Below the pieces are notes generated by a model. That model was not told where the DNA came from, searched no databases, and was given only the letters and a program-made list of their open reading frames with translations. Of a stretch of DNA of 64,000 bases, positions 7,629-16,279 are shown piece by piece. Each line of letters starts with the position of its first letter. Position 1 is the first letter of the stretch. The stretch is from an uncultured Acetatifactor sp. (GTDB taxonomy: Bacteria > Bacillota > Clostridia > Lachnospirales > Lachnospiraceae). The stretch is from NCBI GenBank assembly GCA_910585615.1, contig CAJUFO010000003.1:83301-147300 (forward strand), read 5' to 3'. Position numbers and translations under genes: made by a program.

Positions 7629-9701
7629 ATGGACAGGGATACGCCTATAACGGAGCTGAAAGGGGTGGGCGAGAAGACCGGCAGGCTGTTCGGCAAGCTG
7701 GACATCCGGACGGTGGGGGAGCTGCTGGCGGCCTATCCGAGGGACTACGAGGTATTCGGAGAGCCTGTGAAAATCGGCCGGGCAGTTTCCGGGGAGGTCT
7801 GCGCCGTCCAGGGGGCCGTAAGCGGCATCCCCAATGAGCGGAGAATCCGGAATCTGAGCATCCTGAACGTGGTGATAGCGGATGAGTCCGGCCGCCTGCA
7901 GTTGACTTTCTACAACATGCCCTTCCTGAAAAAGACGCTGCGCCAGGGCGGATTCTATATCTTCCGCGGCCTGGTCCGGGCAAAGGGCGCCGTCCTGGCC
8001 ATGGAGCAGCCCAAAATCTTCTCCCCTGCGGATTACGACAGGCTCATGAACCGTCTGGTGCCCCGGTATGCCCTGACGAAGGGCCTGACCAACCAGGCGG
8101 TGCAGAAATATGTGCGGCAGGCGCTGGCGGGCTACGCCTTCGAGCCGGAATACCATGCCCCGGCCCTGCTGGAGGAGAATCAACTGGTTTCCTGGAGGGA
8201 GGCCGTGGAGACGGTGCATTTCCCGGATGACCGGGATTCCCTGATAAGAGCCAGGCGGCGGCTGGTGTTCGACGAATTCTTTTCGTTCCTGTATCTGATG
8301 CGCAGGGGCCAGCAGTTGGACAGGCAGCTGGAAAACCGCCACCGGATGCAGGAGACCGCGGACACCCTGCGGTTTCTGGAGCAGCTCCCCTTCCCCCTGA
8401 CGAAGGCACAGGCGAAGGTCTGGCGGGAGATCCGGGAGGATCTGGCAGGGGAGAGCTGCATGAACCGCCTGGTACAGGGGGATGTGGGCTCCGGCAAGAC
8501 GATCGTGGCCGTGCTGGCGCTGCTGATGACCGCCGCCAACGGGTATCAGGGCGCGCTGATGGCTCCCACGGAGGTGCTGGCCGTACAGCATTTCGAGACC
8601 ATACAGGGCTATGCGGAAAAGTATGGCCTGATTTTCCGCCCCGTCCTGCTGGTGGGCTCCATGGCGGCCAGGGAGAAGCGGGAGGCCTACCAGGCTATTG
8701 CCTCCGGTGACGCCAACCTGGTCATCGGCACCCACGCCCTGATTCAGGAGAAGGTGCAGTACCGCTCCCTGGGGCTGGTGGTGACGGACGAGCAGCACCG
8801 GTTCGGGGTCAGGCAGCGGGAGCTCCTGGCACAGAAGGGGGAGGATCCCCATATCCTGGTCATGAGCGCCACGCCCATTCCCAGGACGTTGGCCATCATT
8901 CTATACGGGGACCTCCATCTGTCGGTCATCGACGAGCTGCCCGCGGACAGGCTGCCCATCAAGAACTGCGTAGTGAATACCGGCTACAGGCCCAAAGCCT
9001 ACCGGTTCATCGCCGGGCAGGTGGCCCAGGGGCGGCAGGTCTATGTCATCTGTCCCCAGGTGGAGGGGGACGCGGATGACGCCGAGGGCGGGATTCCCAT
9101 GGAGAATGTGGTGGACTACGCGGAGACGCTTAAAAGTGCGCTGCCCGCCGATATCCGGGTGTCCTATCTCCACGGCAGGATGCGCCCCGGGGACAAGAAC
9201 CGCATCATGAACCAGTTCGCGGAGCATTCCATCGATGTACTGGTGTCCACCACGGTCATAGAGGTGGGGATCAATGTGCCCAACGCCACTGTGATGATGG
9301 TGGAGAACGCGGAGCGCTTCGGCCTTGCCCAGCTCCATCAGCTCCGGGGGCGGGTGGGCCGCGGGGAGCACCAGAGCTACTGCATCTTCGTCAGCGCGGA
9401 CGAGAAGGCGGAATCCATGGAAAGGCTGGAAATTCTGAACAAGTCCAATGACGGCTTCCATATCGCCTCGGAGGATCTGAAGCTCCGAGGGCCGGGGGAG
9501 CTGTTCGGCATCCGGCAGAGCGGGGAATTCTCTTTTCGGGTGGGGGATATCTACGCGGACGCCGGGCTGCTGAAGCAGGCCTCCGAGGCGGTGGACAGGC
9601 TGATGGCCGCGGATCCGGAGCTGAGCCTGCCGGAGCATGGCCGCCTGAAAGCGCATCTGGAGAAAACGGCGGATGCGGGCGTGGACTTTCGGTCCATATG
9701 A
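7629..9701 (+). CDS. recG: ATP-dependent DNA helicase RecG
   Basis: Replication-fork and Holliday-junction remodelling helicase of 690 residues, normal length. An N-terminal wedge/OB domain (about 1-230) precedes the two helicase lobes. Walker A GDVGSGKT is at 285-292 and the RecG-specific DEQH box at 387-390 (VTDEQHRFGVRQR). The later STTVIEVGINVPNA and QLRGRVGRGEHQS motifs are intact, as is the LRGPGELFGIRQSG signature near the end. It follows yloV as in many Firmicutes. A purine-rich GGAGG run (7621-7625) precedes the ATG. Confidence 0.96.
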   Translation: MDRDTPITELKGVGEKTGRLFGKLDIRTVGELLAAYPRDYEVFGEPVKIGRAVSGEVCAVQGAVSGIPNERRIRNLSILNVVIADESGRLQLTFYNMPFLKKTLRQGGFYIFRGLVRAKGAVLAMEQPKIFSPADYDRLMNRLVPRYALTKGLTNQAVQKYVRQALAGYAFEPEYHAPALLEENQLVSWREAVETVHFPDDRDSLIRARRRLVFDEFFSFLYLMRRGQQLDRQLENRHRMQETADTLRFLEQLPFPLTKAQAKVWREIREDLAGESCMNRLVQGDVGSGKTIVAVLALLMTAANGYQGALMAPTEVLAVQHFETIQGYAEKYGLIFRPVLLVGSMAAREKREAYQAIASGDANLVIGTHALIQEKVQYRSLGLVVTDEQHRFGVRQRELLAQKGEDPHILVMSATPIPRTLAIILYGDLHLSVIDELPADRLPIKNCVVNTGYRPKAYRFIAGQVAQGRQVYVICPQVEGDADDAEGGIPMENVVDYAETLKSALPADIRVSYLHGRMRPGDKNRIMNQFAEHSIDVLVSTTVIEVGINVPNATVMMVENAERFGLAQLHQLRGRVGRGEHQSYCIFVSADEKAESMERLEILNKSNDGFHIASEDLKLRGPGELFGIRQSGEFSFRVGDIYADAGLLKQASEAVDRLMAADPELSLPEHGRLKAHLEKTADAGVDFRSI

Positions 9702-9705
9702 TATG

Positions 9706-9757
9706 CTCACGAGCGATGAAATTTGCCGCAAGGTCCCCATTGGCTTTCGCTCGTGAG
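9706..9757. repeat. 11-bp perfect inverted repeat after recG
   Basis: CTCACGAGCGA at 9706-9716 pairs with TCGCTCGTGAG at 9747-9757 around a 30-nt loop. It lies just after recG and upstream of the degV promoter. There is no T run after it, so it is not a typical terminator; it may belong to a small RNA or a 3' end structure. Confidence 0.5.
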
Positions 9758-9766
9758 TCGGTCTGC

Positions 9767-9796
9767 TTGGCAGATTTTGGTGAGTGTCGGTATAAA
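9767..9796 (+). promoter_or_regulatory. Candidate promoter for degV
   Basis: TTGGCA and TATAAA are spaced by 18 bp, about 100 bp before the degV start. Moderate match to the housekeeping consensus. Confidence 0.5.
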
Positions 9797-9894
9797 TACA
9801 GGAAATTAAAATATACGGTTAGAGACTGATATAGATTTTGAAATAAAACATGCGGCGTATCGGGAAAACGTATGCACGGAAACGAGGGAATGTT

Positions 9895-10764
9895 ATGTCA
9901 AATGTGGCAATTGTAACGGACAGCAACAGTGGGATCACACAGGCGGCGGGGAAGGAGCTGGGCATCTATGTGCTGCCCATGCCTTTTATGATCGATGAGG
10001 AGACTTATTTCGAGGATATCGACCTGACCCAGGAGCAGTTTTATGAAAAGCTTGCCTCCGGCGCCAATATCGCTACCAGCCAGCCGTCTCCGGAATCTGT
10101 GATGAATCTGTGGGACAAGGTTCTGGAGGAGCATGACGAGCTGGTCCACATCCCCATGAGCAGCGGGCTGTCGGGCTCCTGTCAAAGCGCCATGATTCTG
10201 GCTCAGGAGTACGACGGGCGGGTGCAGGTGGTGAACAATCAGCGGATTTCGGTGACCCAGCGGCAGTCCTGTCTGGACGCGAAGCTCTTGGCGGCCAAGG
10301 GGAAGAGCGCCGGGGAAATCAGGGAGTTCCTGGAAGAGGATAAGTTCAACAGCAGTATCTATATTATGCTGGATACGCTGTATTATCTGAAAAAGGGCGG
10401 GAGGATCACGCCTGCCGCAGCGGCGATTGGGACGATGCTGCGGCTGAAGCCGGTGCTGCAGATTCAGGGGGAGAAGCTGGACGCTTTTGCCAAGGCCAGG
10501 ACCACGAATCAGGGGAAGGCCATCATGATGACGGCTATCAGGAACGATATCGAGAACCGGTTCGGGGGGATGACGGAGGATAAGCATATCTGGCTGCAGG
10601 TTGCGCATACGGCGAACCGTGAGGAGGCGGAGCTCTATAAGAAGGAGATACTGGAACGGTTTCCGGGGTATGATGTACATGTGGACGCGCTGTCGTTGAG
10701 CGTGGCGTGTCATATCGGTCCTGGGGCGCTGGCGTTTGCCTGCTGCAGGAAGATTCAGGTTTAG
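9895..10764 (+). CDS. DegV-family fatty-acid-binding protein
   Basis: DegV fold protein of 289 residues that binds one fatty acid. The signature segments are present: TDSNSG at 8-13, TSQPSP at 61-66 (the usual TSQP loop), and SSGLSGS at 89-95, which contact the lipid carboxylate in solved DegV proteins. In Gram-positive bacteria such proteins hand the fatty acid to the FakA kinase, and a FakA-like gene lies upstream in this window. The ATG at 9895 follows GAGGGA; an in-frame ATG at 9850 has no ribosome site. Which lipid it prefers cannot be read from the sequence. Confidence 0.92.
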   Translation: MSNVAIVTDSNSGITQAAGKELGIYVLPMPFMIDEETYFEDIDLTQEQFYEKLASGANIATSQPSPESVMNLWDKVLEEHDELVHIPMSSGLSGSCQSAMILAQEYDGRVQVVNNQRISVTQRQSCLDAKLLAAKGKSAGEIREFLEEDKFNSSIYIMLDTLYYLKKGGRITPAAAAIGTMLRLKPVLQIQGEKLDAFAKARTTNQGKAIMMTAIRNDIENRFGGMTEDKHIWLQVAHTANREEAELYKKEILERFPGYDVHVDALSLSVACHIGPGALAFACCRKIQV

Positions 10765-10776
10765 CGAAAAAACTAC

Positions 10777-10805
10777 TTGCATTTTGCAGGAAGTTCGAGT
10801 ATCAT
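10777..10805 (+). promoter_or_regulatory. Promoter of the topoisomerase operon
   Basis: TTGCAT and TATCAT separated by 17 bp, about 93 bp before the subunit B start. A LexA-like box begins 8 bp after the -10 element. Confidence 0.65.
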
Positions 10806-10812
10806 GGAATCA

Positions 10813-10824
10813 GAACGTATGTTC
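10813..10824. promoter_or_regulatory. LexA-box-like operator
   Basis: GAACGTATGTTC is a perfect GAAC-N4-GTTC palindrome, the Gram-positive LexA (DinR) consensus, and covers the expected transcription start. The same type of site occurs upstream of yneA in this window. Confidence 0.6.
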
Positions 10825-10897
10825 TTCCGCTCCCGGGAAAGCGGTGCGGGACATGACAGTCATGGGACAGAAGGCTTTTGGAATGAGAGGTTTATAG

Positions 10898-12829
10898 ATG
10901 GCAAGTGGTGTGGGTGTTGGGAATTATGATGCCTCCAGCATTACGGTGCTGGAGGGGCTGGAGGCTGTGCGGAAGAGGCCGGGGATGTATATCGGCAGCG
11001 TGTCCACGAAGGGGCTGAACCATCTGATTTATGAAATCGTGGACAATGCGGTGGATGAGCATCTGGCGGGGGTCTGCGATACGATCCGGGTGGTGCTGGA
11101 GGCGGACGGATCCGCTACGGTGATAGATAACGGGCGCGGCATCCCGGTGGGGATGCATGAGAAGGGGATCAGTGCGGAACGGCTGGTCTTCACCACGCTT
11201 CATGCGGGGGGGAAGTTCGACAATTCGGCGTATAAGACCAGCGGAGGGCTGCACGGGGTGGGGTCTTCGGTAGTGAACGCACTTTCCACCAGGTTGACCG
11301 TGACGGTCAAGACCGGCGGCTTTATCTATGAAGACAGATATGAGCGGGGGAATCCGGTGGTGGAGCTCCAGGACGGGCTGCTTCCGGTGTTGGGGAAGAC
11401 GAAGGAGTCGGGGACTACCATCAATTTCCTGCCGGACGATACGATTTTCGAGAAGACCCGGTTCAAGGAGGAGGATGTGAAGAGCCGTCTGCATGAGACG
11501 GCTTATCTGAATCCGAATCTGACGATCGTATTCGAGGACAGGCGGGGGGAAACGCCGGAGACGGTGACGTTCCATGAGCCGGACGGGATCACGGGCTTTG
11601 TGAAGGACATGAACAAGTCCCAGGAGGCGGTGCATGACATCGTCTATTTCAGCGGGGAGAGCGAGGGGATTTCCGTTGAGGTGGCTTTTCAGTACATCAA
11701 TGAGTTCCATGAGAATGTGCTGGGGTTCTGCAACAATATCTACAATTCCGAGGGCGGCACGCATCTGACGGGCTTTAAGACCATGTTCACGAACGTCATC
11801 AATACATATGCACGGAATCTTGGAATCCTGAAGGAGAAGGACGCCAATTTCACGGGGGCGGACGTGCGCAACGGCATGACGGCGGTGGTGTCGATCAAGC
11901 ACCCGGATCCCCGCTTCGAGGGGCAGACCAAGACGAAGCTGGACAATCAGGACGCGGCCAAGGTGGTGTCCAAGGTGACGGGGGAGGAAATCGTGCATTT
12001 CTTCGACCGGAACCTGGAGACTTTGAAGAATGTCATCTCCTGCGCGGAGAAGGCGGCCAAGATCCGCAAGTCCGAGGAGCGGGCGAAGACGAACATGCTG
12101 ACGAAGCAGAAGTTTTCTTTCGACTCCAACGGGAAGCTGGCCAACTGCGAGTCCAAGACGCCCTCCCAGTGCGAAATCTTCATCGTGGAGGGGGATTCCG
12201 CCGGGGGCAGCGCGAAAATGGCCAGGAACCGCATGTTCCAGGCGATCCTGCCGATTCGGGGCAAGATATTGAACGTGGAGAAGGCCAGCATAGACAAGGT
12301 GCTGGCAAACGCGGAGATCAAGACCATGATCAACGCTTTCGGCTGCGGGTTTTCCGAGGGGTACGGGAATGATTTCGATATCTCCAAGCTGCGCTATGAC
12401 AAGATCATCATCATGGCGGATGCGGACGTGGACGGGGCCCATATCTCCAATCTGCTGCTGACCCTGTTCTACCGGTTCATGCCGGAACTGATCTTCGAAG
12501 GGCATGTGTACATCGCCATGCCGCCCCTGTACAAGGCCATGCCGGCCAAGGGGGAGGAGCAGTATCTCTATGACGACAAGGCGCTGGAACGGTATCGGAA
12601 GACCCACAAGGGCTCCTTCACCCTGCAGCGTTACAAGGGACTGGGCGAGATGGACGCGGAGCAGCTCTGGGAGACCACGCTGAATCCGGAGACCAGACGG
12701 ATGAAGCTGGTGGAGATTGAGGACGCCAGGATGGCCTCGGAGGTGACGGAGCTTCTCATGGGCACGGAGGTGCCGCCCCGGAAGACCTTCATCTATGAGC
12801 ATGCGGTGGACGCGGAGCTGGATATCTGA
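10898..12829 (+). CDS. Type IIA topoisomerase subunit B (ParE/GyrB)
   Basis: ATPase subunit of a gyrase or topoisomerase IV, 643 residues. The GHKL ATPase motifs are complete: EIVDNAVDEH near residue 46, VIDNGRGIPV near 78 and GGLHGVGSSVVNALS near 115. The C-terminal Toprim domain shows EGDSAGG near residue 430 and DADVDGAHI near 508. It is short, without the insert of proteobacterial GyrB. Clostridia commonly carry gyrBA near the origin plus a second pair; because no origin genes are nearby, topoisomerase IV is the likelier assignment, but this is inference. It pairs with the subunit A gene 84 bp downstream. Confidence 0.9.
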   Translation: MASGVGVGNYDASSITVLEGLEAVRKRPGMYIGSVSTKGLNHLIYEIVDNAVDEHLAGVCDTIRVVLEADGSATVIDNGRGIPVGMHEKGISAERLVFTTLHAGGKFDNSAYKTSGGLHGVGSSVVNALSTRLTVTVKTGGFIYEDRYERGNPVVELQDGLLPVLGKTKESGTTINFLPDDTIFEKTRFKEEDVKSRLHETAYLNPNLTIVFEDRRGETPETVTFHEPDGITGFVKDMNKSQEAVHDIVYFSGESEGISVEVAFQYINEFHENVLGFCNNIYNSEGGTHLTGFKTMFTNVINTYARNLGILKEKDANFTGADVRNGMTAVVSIKHPDPRFEGQTKTKLDNQDAAKVVSKVTGEEIVHFFDRNLETLKNVISCAEKAAKIRKSEERAKTNMLTKQKFSFDSNGKLANCESKTPSQCEIFIVEGDSAGGSAKMARNRMFQAILPIRGKILNVEKASIDKVLANAEIKTMINAFGCGFSEGYGNDFDISKLRYDKIIIMADADVDGAHISNLLLTLFYRFMPELIFEGHVYIAMPPLYKAMPAKGEEQYLYDDKALERYRKTHKGSFTLQRYKGLGEMDAEQLWETTLNPETRRMKLVEIEDARMASEVTELLMGTEVPPRKTFIYEHAVDAELDI

Positions 12830-12854
12830 GGGCCCTGTGTATGCCACATTTTCT

Positions 12855-12883
12855 TTTACAAATCATGGATTGTATGGTAGAAT
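12855..12883 (+). promoter_or_regulatory. Internal promoter before topoisomerase subunit A
   Basis: TTTACA and TAGAAT with a 17-bp spacer in the gap between the two topoisomerase genes, so subunit A may also be transcribed alone. Confidence 0.55.
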
Positions 12884-12913
12884 GATTATACTCGCGTAAA
12901 GGGTTGGAAATAA

Positions 12914-15154
12914 ATGGAAGACAGCAGAATCATAAAAACAGAATATTCCGAGGAGATGCAGAAGTCCTTCATCGATTACGCCATGAGCGTCATCATCGCC
13001 AGGGCGCTGCCGGATGTGCGGGACGGTTTGAAGCCTGTGCAGCGGCGGACGCTTTACGATATGTACGAGCTGGGCATCCGCTATGACAGGCCTTATCGAA
13101 AGTGCGCCCGTATCGTGGGCGATACCATGGGTAAATACCATCCCCATGGAGACAGCTCCATATACGAGGCCCTTGTAGTCATGACCCAGGATTTCAAGCG
13201 TGGGCTGCCTCTTGTGGACGGCCACGGCAACTTCGGCAATATCGAGGGGGACGGGGCCGCGGCCATGCGTTACACCGAGGCCCGGCTGCAGAAGGTGACC
13301 CAGGAGGCCTATCTGGCGGATCTGGACAAGGACGTGGTGGATTTCGTCCCGAATTTCGATGAGACGGAGAAGGAGCCTGCCGTCCTGCCGGTGAAGCTCC
13401 CCAATTTTCTCATAAACGGCTCCGAGGGCATCGCGGTGGGCATGGCCACCAGCACGCCGCCCCACAACCTGGGGGAGGTGGTGGACGCCATGAAGGCCTA
13501 CATGCGCGACGAAAACGTCACCACCAGAGAGCTGATGCGTTACCTGAAGGGCCCTGATTTCCCCACCGGCGGCATCGTCACCAACAAGGACGACCTGCTG
13601 CAGATCTACGAGACCGGCACGGGCAAGATCAAGGTTCGGGGCAAGGTGGAATTCGAGAAGCTGAAGGGCGGCAAGGTCAATGTGGTCATCACGGAAATTC
13701 CCTACCCCATGATCGGCATGAACATCTCCAAGTTCCTGTCGGATGTGGCGGGCCTGGTGGAGTCCAAGAAGACCCTGGACGTGGTGGACATCTCCAACCA
13801 GTCCTCCAAGGAGGGCATCCGGATTGTGATAGAGCTCAGGAAGGACGCGGACGCGGATAATTTCGTAAACCTCCTCTACAAGAAGACCAGGCTGGAAGAC
13901 ACCTTTGGAGTCAATATGCTGGCCATCTGCGACGGCAGACCGGAGACCATGGGGCTGAAAGCCATCCTGAAGGCCAATGTGGACTTCCAGTTCCAGATTG
14001 CCACCAGGAAGTACAATAACCTGCTGGCCAGGGAGCTGGAGCGCAAGGAGGTGCAGGAGGGCCTGATCAAGGCCTGCAATGTCATCGACCTGATTATCGA
14101 GATCCTGCGGGGCTCCAAGGACAGGAATATGGCTAAGGTCTGCCTTGTGGAGGGCAAAACCGCCGGCATCAAGTTCAAGAGCAAGGAATCCAAGATCATG
14201 GCGGCACAGCTTTCTTTCACGGAGCGCCAGGCAAATGCCATCCTGGAGATGCGCCTGTACAAGCTGATCGGCCTGGAAATCGAGGCCCTGATCAAGGAGC
14301 ACGAGGACACCATGGCCAACATCTACCGCTATGAGGACATCCTGGACCGCAGGGATTCCATGGCCCAGGTCATCATAAATGAACTGGACGAATTCAGGAA
14401 AGCGTACAGCCGCAAGCGCAGGACCGTCATTGACAATGTGGAGGAGGCAGTCTACAAGGAGAAGGAGATCGAGGAGACGGAGGTGGTCTTCCTCATGGAC
14501 CGCTTCGGCTATGTCAAGGTCATCGACACTGCCGCCTATGAGCGCAACAAGGAGGCGGCGGAGGCGGAGAGCAGGTTCCTCTTCCCCTGCAAGAACACGG
14601 GGAAGGTATGCCTGTTCACCTCCGCGGGGCAGCTCCACAGCATCAAGGTCATGGATCTCCCCTTCGGGAAGTTCCGGGATAAGGGCGTCCCCATCGACAA
14701 TGTGAGCAACTACAATTCCGAGAAGGAACAGATTGTCTGCATCACCAGCCAGACCCAGCTGAACCTCAGGCAGGTGGTCTTCGTAACGGCCCAGTCCATG
14801 ATAAAGCTGGTGAGCGGCGGGGAGTTCGATGTGTCCAAGCGCACGGTGGCAGCCACCAAGCTGGCGGAGGGGGATCAGGTCCTGAGCGTCATGCCGCTGG
14901 AGGAACAGAGCCAGGTCATCCTGCAGACGAAGGAGGGCTTCTTCTTAAAATTCGCCATAGAGGAGATTCCGGAGCAGAAGAAAGCCGCTCTGGGCGCCAG
15001 GGGCATGAAGCTGGGGCCCAAGGACTGTGTGGAAAATGTCTACTATACCTCCAACGCCGTGGAATGCTCCATAGAATATAAGGGCAAGGCCATCGACCTG
15101 AACAGGATGAAGACCGCCAGGCGGGACGGCAAGGGGACGAAGATAAGGGTATGA
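12914..15154 (+). CDS. Type IIA topoisomerase subunit A (ParC/GyrA)
   Basis: DNA breakage-reunion subunit, 746 residues. The catalytic tyrosine is Tyr120 in the AAMRYTEARL segment, next to Arg119. The quinolone-resistance region reads HPHGDSSIYE, with Ser81 and Glu85 at the positions of E. coli GyrA Ser83 and Asp87, so no resistance substitution is evident. The C-terminal beta-pinwheel (about 500-746) shows no QRRGGKG-type GyrA box, which favours a ParC-like decatenase over a supercoiling gyrase. The gene has its own promoter candidate and follows subunit B. Confidence 0.9.
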   Translation: MEDSRIIKTEYSEEMQKSFIDYAMSVIIARALPDVRDGLKPVQRRTLYDMYELGIRYDRPYRKCARIVGDTMGKYHPHGDSSIYEALVVMTQDFKRGLPLVDGHGNFGNIEGDGAAAMRYTEARLQKVTQEAYLADLDKDVVDFVPNFDETEKEPAVLPVKLPNFLINGSEGIAVGMATSTPPHNLGEVVDAMKAYMRDENVTTRELMRYLKGPDFPTGGIVTNKDDLLQIYETGTGKIKVRGKVEFEKLKGGKVNVVITEIPYPMIGMNISKFLSDVAGLVESKKTLDVVDISNQSSKEGIRIVIELRKDADADNFVNLLYKKTRLEDTFGVNMLAICDGRPETMGLKAILKANVDFQFQIATRKYNNLLARELERKEVQEGLIKACNVIDLIIEILRGSKDRNMAKVCLVEGKTAGIKFKSKESKIMAAQLSFTERQANAILEMRLYKLIGLEIEALIKEHEDTMANIYRYEDILDRRDSMAQVIINELDEFRKAYSRKRRTVIDNVEEAVYKEKEIEETEVVFLMDRFGYVKVIDTAAYERNKEAAEAESRFLFPCKNTGKVCLFTSAGQLHSIKVMDLPFGKFRDKGVPIDNVSNYNSEKEQIVCITSQTQLNLRQVVFVTAQSMIKLVSGGEFDVSKRTVAATKLAEGDQVLSVMPLEEQSQVILQTKEGFFLKFAIEEIPEQKKAALGARGMKLGPKDCVENVYYTSNAVECSIEYKGKAIDLNRMKTARRDGKGTKIRV

Positions 15155-15189
15155 TTCGGGCATGAATCGAGAAAGGGCATGGGATTGAT

Positions 15190-15744
15190 ATGAGAGTGAT
15201 AGCGGGAACGGCCAGGAGCCTGCCCCTGAAGACGCCGGAGGGGCTGGACATCCGGCCCACCACGGACCGGATCAAGGAGACCCTGTTCAACATGCTGCAG
15301 TGGGACATCCCCGGGGGCGTGTTCGTGGACTTGTTCAGCGGCAGCGGCGGCATAGGCATCGAGGCCCTGAGCCGGGGCGCAAGGAAGGCATATTTCGTGG
15401 ACAACGCCCAGAAAGCGGTGTCCTGCATCCAGGAGAACCTCCGCTTTACGAAGTTGGAAGACAGAGCCGTGGTCCTGAGGCAGGATGCGTGCAGCGCCCT
15501 GGGCAGCATCCGGGAAAACGCCGTGGACATCATATTCATGGATCCTCCCTACGAAAACGGAGAGGAGAAGTCCGTGCTGTCGCACCTTGCCAGGATGCCC
15601 TACGTGACGGAGGATACCATACTGGTGGCGGAAGCTGCCCGGGATACGGACTTTTCCTGGGTTTCGGAGCTGGGCTTCTGTATCACGAAGGACAAGCAGT
15701 ATCGAACCAACAAACACATTTTTATGAAGAAGAGCATTCAATGA
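15190..15744 (+). CDS. rsmD: 16S rRNA (guanine966-N2)-methyltransferase RsmD
   Basis: Rossmann-fold methyltransferase of 184 residues that methylates G966 of 16S rRNA using S-adenosylmethionine. The start MRVIAGTARSLPLKTPEGLD and the IRPTTDRIKETLFN segment are characteristic. The cofactor loop is FSGSGGIGIE at 49-58 and the catalytic DPPY motif is at 118-121. The last residues (MKKSIQ) come from a 17-bp tandem repeat related to the dispersed element, so the C-terminus may be slightly altered. It is followed by coaD, the ylbH-ylbI order of Bacillus. Confidence 0.95.
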   Translation: MRVIAGTARSLPLKTPEGLDIRPTTDRIKETLFNMLQWDIPGGVFVDLFSGSGGIGIEALSRGARKAYFVDNAQKAVSCIQENLRFTKLEDRAVVLRQDACSALGSIRENAVDIIFMDPPYENGEEKSVLSHLARMPYVTEDTILVAEAARDTDFSWVSELGFCITKDKQYRTNKHIFMKKSIQ

Positions 15745-15757
15745 AGAAGAGCATTCA
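15724..15757 (+). repeat. 17-bp tandem repeat related to the HSMEE element
   Basis: ATGAAGAAGAGCATTCA occurs twice head to tail (15724-15740 and 15741-15757), across the rsmD stop codon and into the coaD leader. It resembles the dispersed unit ATGGAAGAAGAGCATTCC with one base lost. Confidence 0.8.
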
Positions 15758-15774
15758 TTAAAAAAGGAGCAATC

Positions 15775-16260
15775 ATGAAACGTGCCGTCTATCCCGGAAG
15801 CTTCGATCCTGTCACGTTCGGCCATCTGGATGTGATCAGGCGTGCTTCGGAAATGTTTGATGTGCTGGTGGTCAGCGTTCTGGACAACAAAGCAAAGACA
15901 CCATTGTTTTCTGTGGAAGAACGTGTTAAGATATTGAAAGAGGCTACGAAGGACATCTCCAATGTGCAGGTGAACAGCTTTTCAGGCCTGCTGATCAATT
16001 ATGCGGCGGAGAACGGCATCCATGTGGCAGTGCGGGGCCTGCGCGCCATCACGGATTTCGAGTACGAGCTGCAGATTGCCCAGACCAACCGGAAGCTTTC
16101 CGACGGGAAGCTGGACACTGTGTTCCTGACTACAAGCCTGGAATACGCATACCTCAGCTCCTCCAGCGTCAAGGAGATTGCCAGCTTCGGCGGGGATATC
16201 AGCCAGTGCGTTCCGGAATTCGTGGCAAAGCTGATTTATGGGAAGTACCACATTCTATAG
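15775..16260 (+). CDS. coaD: Phosphopantetheine adenylyltransferase
   Basis: Penultimate enzyme of coenzyme A synthesis, joining AMP to 4'-phosphopantetheine. The 161 residues are of normal length. Nucleotidyl-transferase motifs are intact: GSFDPVTFGH at 8-17 (the TxGH motif), VRGLR at 86-90 and LSSSSVKE at 127-134 (the ISSTxVRE equivalent). An AAAAAAGGAGCAATC ribosome site precedes the ATG. Together with rsmD upstream and the ylbJ-like gene downstream it reproduces the Bacillus ylbH-I-J neighbourhood, although ylbJ is inverted here. Confidence 0.96.
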   Translation: MKRAVYPGSFDPVTFGHLDVIRRASEMFDVLVVSVLDNKAKTPLFSVEERVKILKEATKDISNVQVNSFSGLLINYAAENGIHVAVRGLRAITDFEYELQIAQTNRKLSDGKLDTVFLTTSLEYAYLSSSSVKEIASFGGDISQCVPEFVAKLIYGKYHIL

Positions 16261-16279
16261 ATAGATAGGAGTGACGCAT

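Noticed and set aside
12914..15154. Fluoroquinolone-resistance change in the topoisomerase A subunit
   Set aside because: Ser81 and Glu85 are the usual susceptible residues at these positions.
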